From Akanthomyces muscarius (taxonomy: Eukaryota; Ascomycota; Sordariomycetes; Hypocreales; Cordycipitaceae): a stretch of DNA of 64,000 nucleotides. Positions 23,377-35,164 of the stretch are shown here, one piece after another. The notes beneath the pieces are model-generated. The model had not been told where the DNA came from, ran no database searches, and saw only the letters and a list, made by a program, of their open reading frames with translations. The DNA lies in assembly GCF_028009165.1 (NCBI RefSeq), contig NC_079242.1, forward strand, positions 4,774,001 through 4,838,000, written 5' to 3'. Made by a program: the position numbers and the translations under genes. Numbering within the stretch: the stretch's first letter is position 1; each line of letters starts with the position of its first letter.

Positions 23377-26300
23377 AAGGGCTAAAAACGCGGCCACGTA
23401 ACTATTACGACGGTACCACACCGCTCGGAGACTTTTAGATGAGGCTTGTTAGCTCACATTTAACCATCACAAGGCTAGCCAGGTAGCTAGCCGGACCCTG
23501 TAGCCTTGTTACAGCCAGTAGGGCTTTCGCTCTGTCTTGCCGGGAATGGTGTAGCTTCTTTCAATAGCTACGGCCTCTTTTTTACTATTTCCGCTCTGCT
23601 GACGTGGTACGGTATCCGTCGGGTACACACATACAGGCATACTGAGTACATACGCGTCCTACCAGCTCAACGGTAGACCCCCCAAAAAAGAACAATCGTG
23701 TGTTCCGCCCCGAGGCGGAGCGGACAGCAAGCATCTCGTACACCCCCCCTTTCCTCGAAAAGATGACCCGAGTAGGTTAGACCTGGAGTTGCTGTTGCCA
23801 AACCAAAAAACCACGAGACGAATATCTTGGCAAGACGAATAGTGACGCCAAGGACAGTGGGGAGTCGAACCAAAATACAGCTCCCCTTATTTTTCTCTTG
23901 ATAACTTGTCACGGATTCTTCGGCAAGTGGACAATAGCCAAACCCGTCAAATCATGACCGCCCACAGACGGACTTTTTTACCTGCGCGGAGAAAGCAAAA
24001 GGTCTGCGGAGCCGAGCAAGCCCGTTTTAACCTTGGGCCGCCCCCTTTGTGCCTTGGCTGCGCTTGGTATGTATCAAACGAGGTGCTATCGATTTCTTTT
24101 CTTGTGGCAGTTCCACTCACGATTGCTGGCGTGTGTGTCTCGATCGCGATGACTCGTCTGGGATCGGTTCGCGCAGAGTTTCCGCATTCGGCGGACGAGA
24201 ATCGGGTTCAAGACCGCGCAGCAGTATGGTCAAGGAAATCTACGAGTCCAAGTCCTTGAACGGTCCTGGAAAGGGATTGGAATAGGCCGTGGTCGCACGT
24301 GGCAGCGCAGATCACTTTGGAGTAGCAAACGGCGCACATCCGGATGGACAGCCGAGGCCATGTATCCCAGCTGAGCCTCGTTTCTGGAATGCTTTCCTTT
24401 GGGATAAAACTTGGTAGCAGGGGCTCCATAAGCACGTCTATACAGTCTGCTCATGCTCGAGCTGTCAAAGCGCCTCTGCCAAGGTTTTCCTCAAGTCCCC
24501 AGCTGGCTCTAAAACACGCCCTGTTTCTGTGTTATAGCTCTACTGGGCATATCGGCATGCTTAAAGCTGCTCGGTACCATAAAAATAGGGCGGAGAAAAT
24601 TGTCCAAAAAAAAAAGTGCGTATTCCTTCTCCATTGTTATGCACCATGACACAAACTACCCCCACGCGTGAGCCATGTGTCAAACCGTCCGGCTTTACGG
24701 GTCGTCGGATGCCGTGGTGGAAGTAATAGAGAAGAAAACCGTCAAGCAAGGTCCTTCTCCACTGGGGGCAAGGCAGAAACCACCAGCGTGGAAACACTCT
24801 GCAGCGTTGCATTCGGCTTGCTCCAGCCGACCCGTTTGACGGTATTTAGTGTCGGAGGATTGGAGGAGAGGAATGCTCCGAGAAACCGTCAGTGATGGAG
24901 ATTGGATGCTAAAAGAATCATGCATTTGATTAGAGCTGGGATTATAGCAAGGAGCAGGGACGCTGTAAATGGATGGACGTGGGATTTGCAGATGCCGAAA
25001 GGAGCATGGTACTACACTTTCCAACACAGGTGGTCAAGTTGCATAGCTCTCCTATGATCATTATGCAAGTCATACACAATCAAACGAATCAAACAAAACT
25101 CTACATCAACCATATTCATGTTAATGGGACCTTGTCAGTTATCGTGGGGCCCGGGTTGCCTTTTACCCGCACCATGGTTTGTAAAAATAGCTCGTCGTCC
25201 TGCGCCAAGACGTTTTTTCCTGGGGCTGCTGCATACACCAAGGAAGCACCCTTGCATTCATTTGTAGATGGGGACTTTCCAAAAAAAAAAAAAAAACCCC
25301 TATTCCTAGCCGTTGCTCGGTTTATTGCGATTGCTATATCGAGGGTAGGAAAAGGTGTGTCTATAAAGAGCCATTGTCGTGCAGCAACGCGCGGGGTAAG
25401 GTGTCGTCACTGCGCAGAACGTGTGGCTGGCGCATGTGGGTGAGAGAGGTCTTGGTCCTTGAGGCCGAAGTAGCGAACGATGCGCCAAGGGTCGCATGCA
25501 AGATGAGAGGGGGTGCCTTTGGCAGATGAATGCTGTCGTGCGTGTGCATGCAGAGGAAAAGGCATCAGGTTGATGCTTGACACGGCGGATTTGAATGAGA
25601 CGATTCGCATCTGGGACGGACGACGTATGCCAGCTCCACGGCGAGATACCCTACAGTGGCCTAGGAGCTGTAACGAGCCTGCCTGAGGGCTGGTTATAAG
25701 CTATAGTTGGACTCCTGGTTAATGCTCGCATTGAGATTAATGCCTAGTCTTTTGCCAGTTGGCGTAGCAGAACAGGAGAATGTTACAGGAGCTCAAATTT
25801 CCAAATCCCTTTCGCAGAGAGGAATGGAATAGCGAATCGGAATCGAAGCAAGTAAGAGACCGGCAAAGCACGGCCCTACAGTCCAGATACTAGGTCATTG
25901 CTGCTAAAGGCAACGCACTGGCCGATGAGGTTTTTTTGGCGATGCTGCTTACCTCGTCTTTGGTGTAGGACGGCCTACCGCACGGTGAGTCGAAATGGCA
26001 GACCATCGCTTGCAGCCTAGAACAATGATCGGGATACTTGGACGCGCAGATGCACACTCCAAAAATACATGATTGCCTAAACATTATTCGCACAGCTAGC
26101 AATGGCCATTTGCATCTCTAGCAACACTACCCCTGTAAACAGGCCCGTCACCACAGTACACGGGATATATGAACAAGACATGCCTTGTGGCAAACCTCGC
26201 ACTCGCGAAATTATGTAATGAGTTTAAATGAATAGACACTACCACGCTCATTATGCATATGCCCAAGTTGAAGCCATCCTCGTATCCTCCCAGCAAATGC

Positions 26301-26382
26301 AAATGCAAAAGATAAACAGTCCTGTATCCAACGCCACCAACTCCTTCAAATCAGCACGACATCAGCAGTCAGAAAAGCAAAA
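23377..26382. other. Non-coding region between the transposon and the primase gene
   Basis: About 3 kb. Only short, motif-free open frames are present. An A-run lies near 25281-25295. A GCTAGC-rich quasi-palindromic stretch lies near 23474-23492. It includes the 3' untranslated region of the primase gene at its right end. No gene supported. Confidence 0.5.
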
Positions 26383-28123
26383 TCAGTCCTCCATCTTGGT
26401 ATCAGATTCCTTGCCCAGATTCTTCAGCAGGTAGCTGCGCTTGAAATACTCGTTGGGGTGCACAATCGTCTCGAGCTGGTTGGACGTCATGATGCCCTCG
26501 TCCTTGGCCTTTTTAATCTCTTGCTTGTGCAGATGCTCAAACACGCTATGGTTTCTGTCAGTCAACGTTCATCCGCATCAATCACCAAGATTCGTTCTTA
26601 CCGGTTGCATGCCATGTGGTACTTTTGCGTGTCCTTGTCCTCCTTGACGCCCTGCAGCACGCCGCGGTCGGCCACGCCCATCGACTGCACCAGCGCCGTC
26701 AGGTTCTCGAGGTTGAAGTGGCGGTACGGGCAGCCGTGCGCGTCGCCGGCGCCCGGCGGGTGCTCGGTGAGGATCTTCTGGCAGCTGAAAGAGCTGTAGC
26801 CGCCGCCGCGACGGTTCGAGTCGCCGCCGACGTCGCCGTACGCGTGGCGCACGTTGTACCGGTAGTCCTTGTTGAACGTGTCGTCGGTGATTTTGTGGAA
26901 GCTGCTGCGCCAAAAGGCCAGCGCCTCCTCCAGGTTCAGCCCGATGCCCTTGAGGAAGAGCGTGTACTGCAGGCGCCCGTAGTGCTTGAGGTGCGCGTCG
27001 CGCCGCAGCGAGCGGTGCAGGTGCGACATGCACGCGGGGAAGTGCTGCGAGAGGCTGTCAATGTTGGCGGCCGAGATGACGGCGCCGTCGGGTGCGGCCG
27101 TGTTGGACATGTACGCCGAGTCGGGCGTGATGAAGTTCTTGGACAGGTGGTTGAGGATGGGCGTCAGGCGGTCGTCTTCGTCGAGGCGGGGGAGGGCGCG
27201 GGCCGTGAGCTGCGACGGTTAGCGATTCAATTTTCTCGCGACGCAGCATTTCGGCCATTGTAGGCGAATGCCTGCGCGGGTGCATATTGGACTTACTGCC
27301 AGCTGCTTCTCCAGTCTGGACGAAAACTCGGCCACCACCATGCTCGCCTGCTCGCGGACGGGGACAAAGGCCTTGCCGGCCTTGAGAAACACGCGTCGGC
27401 TCTCGACCAGGTCCGGCACGCGCTCCCAGTCGACGCGGAACCATCCCTCGTCTTCGTTGCCGCCGCCAGCCTTGCGGTTGGTGCTCGCCATGGCGGCCAG
27501 CTCGGCGGCGTACAGGCGCCGCTCCTCGTCGGACACGGGGTGCCACCAGTCAAAGTCGAGGCCGGCGACGAAGCCGGCGCGATCGGCCAGGTCGTCACTG
27601 TTGAAGCGGATGCGGAAGAGCATCGTCTCGACGCGCGTGAAGCGGCGGCGCAGGTCCTCGGTCGAGGAAAAGGCCAGGCGCAGGATAAAGTGGCTGTAGT
27701 GGTCCTTTTGGCGCTGCGCGGCAAGCTTGCTCGAGGACGACGAGTTGGAGTCAAGCGGCAGGTACTTTTCGAGAATGGGCTTCATGTGCAAGGCCGTCTC
27801 GGCGGGGGACTTGTTGCGGAACGAGCATGCTTCGAGTTCGGCGAGGACTGCATCTTCTCGTTAGTCTTTTGGGTTCCTTTTTTCCTTTGGTCTTCGCTGC
27901 GCGCACTGGCGCCAACGAATGGGTATGGCATACCGCGAAGACGATCGATGGCCCATTGCTCAAACTGCTCGAGAGTTATGTCCGCCGTGGGAGGGTCCGC
28001 GTAAAAGTTGAGGCGATGCTTGTACTCGGCTTCCTTGTACTGGGCCGTCGCGAACTGCTTGCGTCGGTGGTCAATGACATTGCGTCGCTTGGGGTCGATG
28101 CGGTTAAAGTCTTGTCGCAGCAT
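26383..28123 (-). CDS. PRI2: DNA primase large subunit
   Basis: Regulatory subunit of the Pol alpha-primase complex that starts RNA primers in nuclear replication. Four exons: 28123-27934, 27847-27297, 27209-26602, 26545-26383; frame is preserved and the product is 503 aa, normal for the family. The N-terminal domain includes LNFYADPPTADITLEQFEQW followed by AIDRLR. The C-terminal iron-sulfur domain has four cysteines, C307 (FPACMSH), C390 (FSCQKI), C407 (GCPYRHF) and C448 (HMACNR), whose spacing closely matches the 4Fe-4S ligands of yeast and human subunits. KHYGRLQYTLFLKGIGLNLEEA and FWRSSF, also typical, lie between the first and second. The start at 28123 (MLRQDFNRIDPKRRN) has A at -3; an upstream in-frame ATG at 28162 adds 13 residues. 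Very GC-rich exons. Confidence 0.96.
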
Positions 28124-29546
28124 GTTGGGCAAGCGTGGATGTTTCTTGCACCGTCGTCGCACACAGGCGTGAATCTATGTTTAAACAAGGCAGACGAGCT
28201 GATTGCGGAGATGGGGATTGGGCAGAGGGCATTGGTGGTGGTGGGAGACGCGACGGGACGCGTTAAGGGCGACGCCACTTGTGTGGCGTGCAGCGTTGTG
28301 GCGGTGCGTTGTGGCGGGACCGAAAACAGCTTTCCGCGACCACGACTCATCAGCCCACCAGCAGCACACCAGCACACCAGCAGCGTAGGCAGCACGTATG
28401 TTTTAGACTTCCTCAACTGGAGATTCTATTTATGAAAACAGAGCGGAAACAACATCGAGGCTAAGATCCCGCTTCCCCTCATTTCCGCTGTGTATGTGCC
28501 GTGCACGAACGGCTGCTATAGCCGGAATAGAAAGGCACATATCCGGTGCCCGAGGTGGCATTTTGACTTTGGCTTCACACGATGGTCGTTGGACCGGGCT
28601 GCGGTATTTTGTCCTCTTCCAAAATGGTGACGTACGGAACATACGGACAAGCGGAAGAGTGTAAAGCACTCCATAAATGATGGCAACACCGAACCCGACC
28701 ACTATATCGTTTCATTTTCTTATTTTCTTATTCCCCAAACGAGACTAAGATCGGAGAATTTCGCGATCTACTAACGGATAAGACTGAGCTTTGTTCCCTG
28801 TCGCACGACGTCTGTGTGATGAAGCCAAAAAGTTTCTGAATTTGCGCTTGGCCAGTACTGGCCAGAAAGCTTGAGGATCGGTAACCTAGTGCCCAACAGA
28901 CAGGCAGACTTGAGGATCGGAATCGCATAATTGAGCCATGCACAATTGAACCTTCTAACGCAGGACAGTGAATTTACTCATTGGAAACTCCGGCCTATGT
29001 CACATCCCGTGTGCACATCTGGCGTGAGAATCCGGTACAAGACAAGATGCCGCTTCACTAGTTGCCGTTTGCGGCACAGCCTGGTTGATCGACCGACCAC
29101 CAGCGGACGCGCTCGGTGAAATTTCACTCTTGCTTTCCGGTTTTTATCGTTCGTCTCGCTTCTTTGCCCTCTCTTGCAAGCCCTGCTCGCCTGGCTGCCC
29201 CATCCGGCTGGGCGGGGTTGCACTCGGATCGTTCGACGCAAACCTTAATCTCTACCTATCTGGTCCACGCCTACCCACACGGCTCGCCCACCAAGTACAC
29301 CCAGTTCAGCTGTGTTTGCGGCATTGCAATCGGGGCTAGAGTTTTATGTGAGAGGATTTTCCCCTTTATCTCGAGCCCATCCACATGCACGCGTCAACCA
29401 TGTAAAATTCGGGTTTCTGCTTCTTGGTCGTCTGTTCTTTTGGCTTGGACGTGTTGCTTCTATCGTGGGCGTTGGAAACATTTTGATATAATCTACACTG
29501 CAATACGCGAAGACGTGGCTGGCGTCGAATTTCCCTGGTCCGCACA
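28124..29546. other. Divergent promoter region, primase / WSC protein
   Basis: 1.4 kb between two divergently transcribed genes, so it should contain both promoters. No coding sequence or clear repeat. The WSC side is C/T-rich just before the start. Confidence 0.5.
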
Positions 29547-30618
29547 ATGTACTTGACGTGGCTTCTGCCGCTGGTGGTGTTGGAAGTGGCGGCACAGTCG
29601 AGTTTATGCTCGACGACCAACACTGCCGACTCTGGTTCAAGTATGTACATCCTCAATCTTTTTGCGAGTAGAGTACAGAACGTTAACATGGCTCTGATCA
29701 ACAGACTCGGATCTTTATCAGAGTCGAGGGGCTTGCTCCGATCGCTGCAGAGGCCAGTCCGCATACGCCGTGGTCCAGGACGACAAGTGCTGGTGCAGCA
29801 ACACGACGCCTGGCTCGACGACAGACAGCGGCAGCTGCAACAAGGCTTGCCCAGGATATCCGCAGGAAATGTGCGGTGGTAATGGCTTATATTCATACGT
29901 GTTGCTGGACAAAAGCAAAGTCAAAGCCGCTCCGTCATCGTCGGCGCCTCCATCATCACAACAACAACAGCCATCATCAGAGCCACCATCAGAGCCTGCA
30001 CCACCACAGATTGTCACGATTACTCAGGTGTGTACATGGCTATATAATCCACTGGTCTGGAAAAGCTTTGTGGGATTTATTGCTTACCGAAGACAATAGA
30101 CAAATGCGCAAGACGCCACGACAGTCATCAAGACAGTCCAGGCATCAGCGTCGCCTGTGGACGACAAGTCCGCAACATTTCGCACCGTAACGGTAACCGG
30201 CGCACCAACCGTGATTTCGAACGTTGCCGCCTCCGAGACCAGCCCGGCCACAGCCACGCCTCAGGCGAGCGGCAGCTCGGGCCTGAAGAAGGGCACCATT
30301 GCAGGCATCGCCGTGGGCGGCTCCGCGGCCGGAGTGTTCATGGGTCTGGTGGCGTTTATGATTTGGCGCCGCAACAAGTACCACAAGGACAAAGATGCCG
30401 CTTCCCACGACGGCGGAGGACAGATGGAAGCAGACGACGAGGTGAGGTTCTTTGGTGCCGGCGGCGCAACGTCAATCAGGAGGGATAACACAAGCGCGTC
30501 GGAGGACTCGCGGATGGGAGCGTTTGGCCACAAGAAGAGCCTGGTGCGCAACAGCATCGGAAGCTTGGAGGACGGCGCGGAGGAGGCGAACCAGGTGTTG
30601 CGAGTGGTGAATGTGTAA
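29547..30618 (+). CDS. WSC-domain cell-surface sensor-like protein
   Basis: Single-pass membrane protein likely involved in cell wall sensing. Three exons: 29547-29640, 29705-30027, 30100-30618, giving 311 aa. Residues 1-17 form a signal peptide (MYLTWLLPLVVLEVAAQ). A WSC domain follows with eight cysteines (CSTT, ACSDRC, KCWC, CNKAC, EMC) and the DDKCWCSN and GGNGLYSYVL motifs. A Ser/Pro/Gln/Thr-rich stalk comes next, then one transmembrane helix (about residues 205-226, GTIAGIAVGGSAAGVFMGLV) with the stop-transfer WRRNKYHK. The ~80-residue cytoplasmic tail ends QVLRVVNV. The stalk is short and less serine-dense than in the yeast Wsc1-3 stress sensors. Some fungal WSC proteins are glycan-binding rather than signalling, so the sensor role is inference. 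Confidence 0.9.
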
Positions 30619-32359
30619 TGCTGAGAAATTCTAATGACAAGACGATGTATGCCTCGCGAAACAGAAGTGGGATTTCATCTTTACTTTTTGTCTCTAACGC
30701 TGTTATGAGTAACAGCAGAAATAGGAAAACAGAACAAAACAAGCCAATCAATCAAGCAATACCTGCATCGCTCCGATCGATGGCAACACTACCATAGTGA
30801 CGTCACCAAATACTGGCAGCTTGATGCCATGTATAAATATGCACCTCTAATAAGCCGAGAGACACATGGAGATCGCGTGCACGGTACACTACACAGCGCA
30901 TGTGGTGCGGAGCCACGACACCGAATCGTGCTGGCCACGATGCCGCTGGCGCATCTGGGGTTGGTCGCTATAATTAGCGTGGGCAGAGCGCCGGAAATCC
31001 CAGAGCGGGTTAGCGCCGGGGAGCTGCTACGATCTGCTGATGGTAAGCAGTCCGGAGTCCATGCTCGCCTGGCCTTGAATTCCCCAGCGAGAAACGCTGT
31101 CTCGAGTCCTGTACAGCTGGTGCGCCGGGGAGCGAGCCGCTGGACGAGTCAAGCTGCAGGGAGAGCATGATGCCGGGGGGGGGGAGGGGGATGTCGGCGA
31201 CGAGCCGCGTCTAGATTGCTGGGATACTTTCAGGAGGAAAGAAAATTACAGAGAGCAGAGAAGGAGGCAAATGTGGACGAACAGTACTGTGTGCCTGGCG
31301 GAGGAGGAGAGATCAAGTCTGAGAATTTTGTCGTCATCGTGAGTTGCAGAGCAGGGCCAAGGCGTGTCTGCCACAGTGCGCTATGTTTCTGCACTGGAAC
31401 GTAACATCTGGCGTTGGTTCTAGCGCTAGCAGTAGGGAGACGGGGAGTCACCCGCAAGTCGCTACTGGGAAGTGACTGTTTGATACAGAAAGATAGAGGC
31501 TGTTGTCGTATCATGAAACCGATCAATACGTGTTCGTACACTGACGAGATTGATTTGATAACCGCCGGCTTTGGATATTACTTTTCAACAACTCATTAAA
31601 GTTTAGAAGCGTTGTCACGCATGCTGACCACCGCCGGAGCTTGCCTAGACCTCAAGTAGTCCACTGTAAAGCCCACTGTAGCGGCAGAGCTGGTACCTGC
31701 AATGTACCATGCCTGGCGAGCATGGCCGCTGCAAGTACAGGCATGGTACCTCTACTCTGCCCTACAGAGTGTGGAGCCATGACTTGCCGAAATCTATTAC
31801 CCAGGCGGCAGGCTGCTGCTCCTTCCCTGCTAACCTGGGGCCTGCCATCCCCGGTGGCAGACATTTTGGCATTCTGGTGTCTGGCTCACGCTGTTCCCCC
31901 CAGCCAGCCAAGCCAGCCAACCTCGATTCTAAACTTCTTCTTCTCCGCCACCAACATATTCCTCCGCGACGGTCGTCGTCGCCATCTCGCGCCCAATTCA
32001 TTTCGCGTCTTGCCAATTCACACCCTCACTGTCCGTCTCGACGCTGCCGACGTCGAATTCCCCCGACCAACGATCCGCAGAAACCCCCCAGCCATCGCCG
32101 ACGATCCTGTGTCGCATCAGCGCGCCCGGTTCGTCTTGCCTCTTCGGTCCGATATCTTCCCGTGCCTCTCGGGTACGCTCTATAACCAACGGTCTCGGGC
32201 CGGGCTGTCTCTTTCTTTGTTGTATGCTGTCGCCCGCGTTGCTTTTCGCATCCGCCCTCAAAGCCAGCTTCATGGGCTAAACGCTTTGTCTCTGCAGCTG
32301 TCGCGCCACTACTGTAGCTTCCCGCCCCAAGGCCTACAAACCGCCGCCTTTGTCAAGCA
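30619..32359. other. Intergenic region and long leader of the kinase gene
   Basis: 1.7 kb. The right half (from about 31860) is C/T-rich and probably the kinase 5' leader. It contains the 92-bp inverted repeat described separately and a G-run near 31176-31189. An open frame without a kinase-like or other recognisable product runs through the leader and ends at TGA 32361-32363, overlapping the kinase ATG. Confidence 0.5.
31676..31767. repeat. Long inverted repeat able to form a hairpin
   Basis: Nested arms: CTGTAG at 31676-31681 pairs with 31762-31767, GGCAGAG at 31683-31689 pairs with 31755-31761, and GTACCATGCCTG at 31704-31715 pairs perfectly with 31738-31749 across a 22-nt loop. The arms match except for a bulged C and an internal unpaired segment of 14 nt on one side and 5 nt on the other. 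It lies about 600 bp before the kinase start codon, in the promoter or leader. Confidence 0.8.
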
Positions 32360-34441
32360 ATGACATTCTTCTCGACTTCAAAGCTCGCCAATACTGAATC
32401 CGATGCCGACCGTCTTCGCGATGAACAACTAGCCCTCAATGCTGCCCAGCAGCCGTCCATCTCGCTAGACTCTTCCACCACCACGCCCATACCCATGTCT
32501 CGACACACAAACTTGGTGCCGTCCCCGTCGTCGCAAATGGCCGCTTCCCCGATCGATCGCGCCCATTCCCCCTCGCGTATAAATCAAAGAAATTCAGCCG
32601 AGGGTTCGGTCAATGCGCTGAGAATCTCCACAGATGTTCTTTCGACATCGCCTGGCGTATCTTCCTTTCCCAACTACCGCGACATTATGGCCCCAAACAC
32701 CCGCAACCTTTCACCCTCACGTAATCCTTTGAACAGAACCACTTCGGCCAATTCCGTACAGCTAGCGCGAACGCCCAGTCTGAAAGCCGCCTTGACGGGC
32801 ACCTTTGCCTCGTCCAACGGCTCCAGCAGCAACATCTCCAGTCCTGTTATAAATGCCATGGGCGACGTCACCCCGTTGCCCAGCCCCCTCATGTCATCCG
32901 ACTCGCCAGGTCCTTGGAAGCGTCTAAGCTTCACTTCAGCCTCTCCACCTCAATATCGAAGCAAACTTGACATTGTTGGCGAAATCGCCTCTCCCACTTC
33001 CAGCTATCCCGACTCTCAGCCGACTTCTACCTCGCCAAAGCGCAAGCCCTACCTCGTCAACCAACAGCAAGATTCGATAGCCGTGCCGCCGCAGCCCATT
33101 CCACCCACCAACAGGAAACCGCATCACACGAGGAATCGCAGCGTCAGCGAGTATGTCCCCGACCCCATCTCAGTCCAGAAGCGTCCTGTCGTCGTTTCTG
33201 GGACCCATACAAGAAGGGACGGCACCGAGCACAGCGACTCCGGTCTGCGACGAGAGTCCAATCTGGCCGAGTCGCGGGGTCTTACTCCAAGTGTGACCAA
33301 ACCCCCTACGCCTCCTCCCAGCGATTCGTCCAAGGACTCCATGGACAGCCCCGTCAAGGTGCAGGACCCTTCTTTTGAGTACTTCAAGGCACGTAGCCGC
33401 AGTGATCACAAGAACCGTCGCTGGAGATCCCTTGGCTTGTTAGGTCGCGGCACGTTTAGTCGAGTCATGCTGGCGACAAGCCAGATTGTTCCTGACGGTG
33501 AAGGGCCGGAGATGATGGCAGGCGCGCCACCCGTGTGCCGTCTAAATCGCAAAACGCTTGTTGCCGTCAAAGTGTGCGAGCATGGCCCACGAGGTGGCGC
33601 AAGCGAAGACCGTGTTGAAATGAGCCTCAAGCGTGAGCTAGAAATCATGCAGGTCATTCATCACCCTTCACTGCTTGACCTTAAAGCTTGGAGCATTGAG
33701 CCGACACGAGCAATCTTGGTCATGGGGTTTTGTCCGGGCGGCGATCTCTTTGACGTTACCACTTCGCATCGCAAGATCCTGACATCGTCCTTGATGGCCC
33801 GCATCATGGCGGAGCTCGTCTCCGCCGTCCAGTATTTGCATGACCAGAACATTGTCCATCGCGATATCAAACTGGAGAATGTTCTAGTCAACATTCCTGC
33901 TACAGACCTGGCAAGCACAAGTATCAACTGGTCAACGTATCCTCACTCTGTCATCGCCCTAGCAGATTTTGGACTTTCTCGCCGTATAGCGCCAGGCGAG
34001 CAGCTGGAAACACGATGCGGCTCGGACGATTATGCCGCGCCCGAAGTCATCATGGGCCAGCAGTACGATGGACGAGCCACGGACGCCTGGTCCCTCGGAG
34101 TTCTTCTCTACGCATTGCTCGAAGCTCGACTTCCCTTTGACCCCCATCCCGGTATGAGCGATGCCCACCGCATGCGCAGCCGCACCAGTCACCGTATCGC
34201 GCGCGTAGAGTGGCGCTGGGTCGAGTATGCCGGCGATGACGGAGACCACGAGGGCGACGAAGCCAAGTTTGAGCATGCCGGCTTGCTCGGCGCGATGCGC
34301 ATTGCGGAGGGCCTACTGCGACGCGCACGCAGCCGCTGGACCCTGGAAAAGGTGGCTGCCGAACCTTGGGTTGCCAATGCGCTTTGCATTGACGGAGGCA
34401 TTCGCTTCAGAGAAGAAGACGCAGGAGAGGAGGTTTCATGA
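32360..34441 (+). CDS. Serine/threonine protein kinase, possibly Prr1-like
   Basis: Single exon, 693 aa. The first ~335 residues are Ser/Pro/Thr-rich and disordered, with many SP/TP sites. The C-terminal half is a complete kinase domain: Gly loop GRGTFSRV (about 362-369), VAIK-type lysine in VAVKV (about 403), catalytic loop HRDIKLENVLVN (about 500), DFG (about 536) and APE in the APEVIMG segment (about 560). The insertion-bearing segment YDGRATDAWSLGVLLYALLEARLPFDP recalls the fungal Prr1/Prr2 group of pheromone/MAPK-linked kinases, but that subgroup is from memory. All catalytic residues are present, so it should be active. A low-complexity acidic insert (EYAGDDGDHEGDEAKFEHAG) interrupts the C-lobe. 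The start codon is the first ATG of this frame after a long pyrimidine-rich leader. Confidence 0.9.
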   Translation: MTFFSTSKLANTESDADRLRDEQLALNAAQQPSISLDSSTTTPIPMSRHTNLVPSPSSQMAASPIDRAHSPSRINQRNSAEGSVNALRISTDVLSTSPGVSSFPNYRDIMAPNTRNLSPSRNPLNRTTSANSVQLARTPSLKAALTGTFASSNGSSSNISSPVINAMGDVTPLPSPLMSSDSPGPWKRLSFTSASPPQYRSKLDIVGEIASPTSSYPDSQPTSTSPKRKPYLVNQQQDSIAVPPQPIPPTNRKPHHTRNRSVSEYVPDPISVQKRPVVVSGTHTRRDGTEHSDSGLRRESNLAESRGLTPSVTKPPTPPPSDSSKDSMDSPVKVQDPSFEYFKARSRSDHKNRRWRSLGLLGRGTFSRVMLATSQIVPDGEGPEMMAGAPPVCRLNRKTLVAVKVCEHGPRGGASEDRVEMSLKRELEIMQVIHHPSLLDLKAWSIEPTRAILVMGFCPGGDLFDVTTSHRKILTSSLMARIMAELVSAVQYLHDQNIVHRDIKLENVLVNIPATDLASTSINWSTYPHSVIALADFGLSRRIAPGEQLETRCGSDDYAAPEVIMGQQYDGRATDAWSLGVLLYALLEARLPFDPHPGMSDAHRMRSRTSHRIARVEWRWVEYAGDDGDHEGDEAKFEHAGLLGAMRIAEGLLRRARSRWTLEKVAAEPWVANALCIDGGIRFREEDAGEEVS

Positions 34442-35164
34442 CAGACAACTCTCCTGCACAAACACAAGCTTGACATTCATTCAGCCATCCCTGCGTGTTC
34501 AAAGACACGATGCAGGCTCTTTTCTCACTCTACGACTCTATTCTGTCGCTGGGGCTGGACGGCGTTTCTTTCCTTTTCTTTTTCTCAAACCTTTTTACTA
34601 ACTTTAGACTTATGATTCCCACATGTACAATTACCTCTTATTCATTAACCTTTGTCATCCCTTTGTTTCAATCGACACTTTTTGAATTGTCAAATCTGTT
34701 TTGCTGTTGGGCAATTCATTGCACGCCGCACGGCTTCTTTCTTTCTCACTTTCATGCTCTTCGTTTTCTTCTTTTTTCCTTCTTTTCTTCTCTGATCGTT
34801 GCCTGTCTTCTCTCGCTACTACGAAGAAAGCGAAAAAAGCACTCGCTATATGACGAACAAGGACAGCGTTGGATACGAGCTGCAATGCCAGGAAATCATT
34901 GGGAGGGTAGAGGTCCGCGCAGGAAACGAAATCAATAAACTAATACATGACCACCACTACTCCTCGAAGCTTTGTAATTCATGATGTAGATTTGATTGTA
35001 CGACGGGAATCGGTAGTAATGCCGTTATTTTTGTATCGGTTTCGATCGATAGGGGACGTGTTTGGGTATCTCGCCGACGGTCGCGTAGGATTGAGGGGGT
35101 GGTGTCGGATGTCGGAGACTTTGGTGGCTAGCATCACACGTCCGTGTTCACAGTACGTGCATTC

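Noticed and set aside
23845..23875. GGTTCGACTCC on the minus strand, resembling a tRNA B box
   Set aside because: The flanking bases do not form a T stem and there is no A box or acceptor stem at tRNA spacing.
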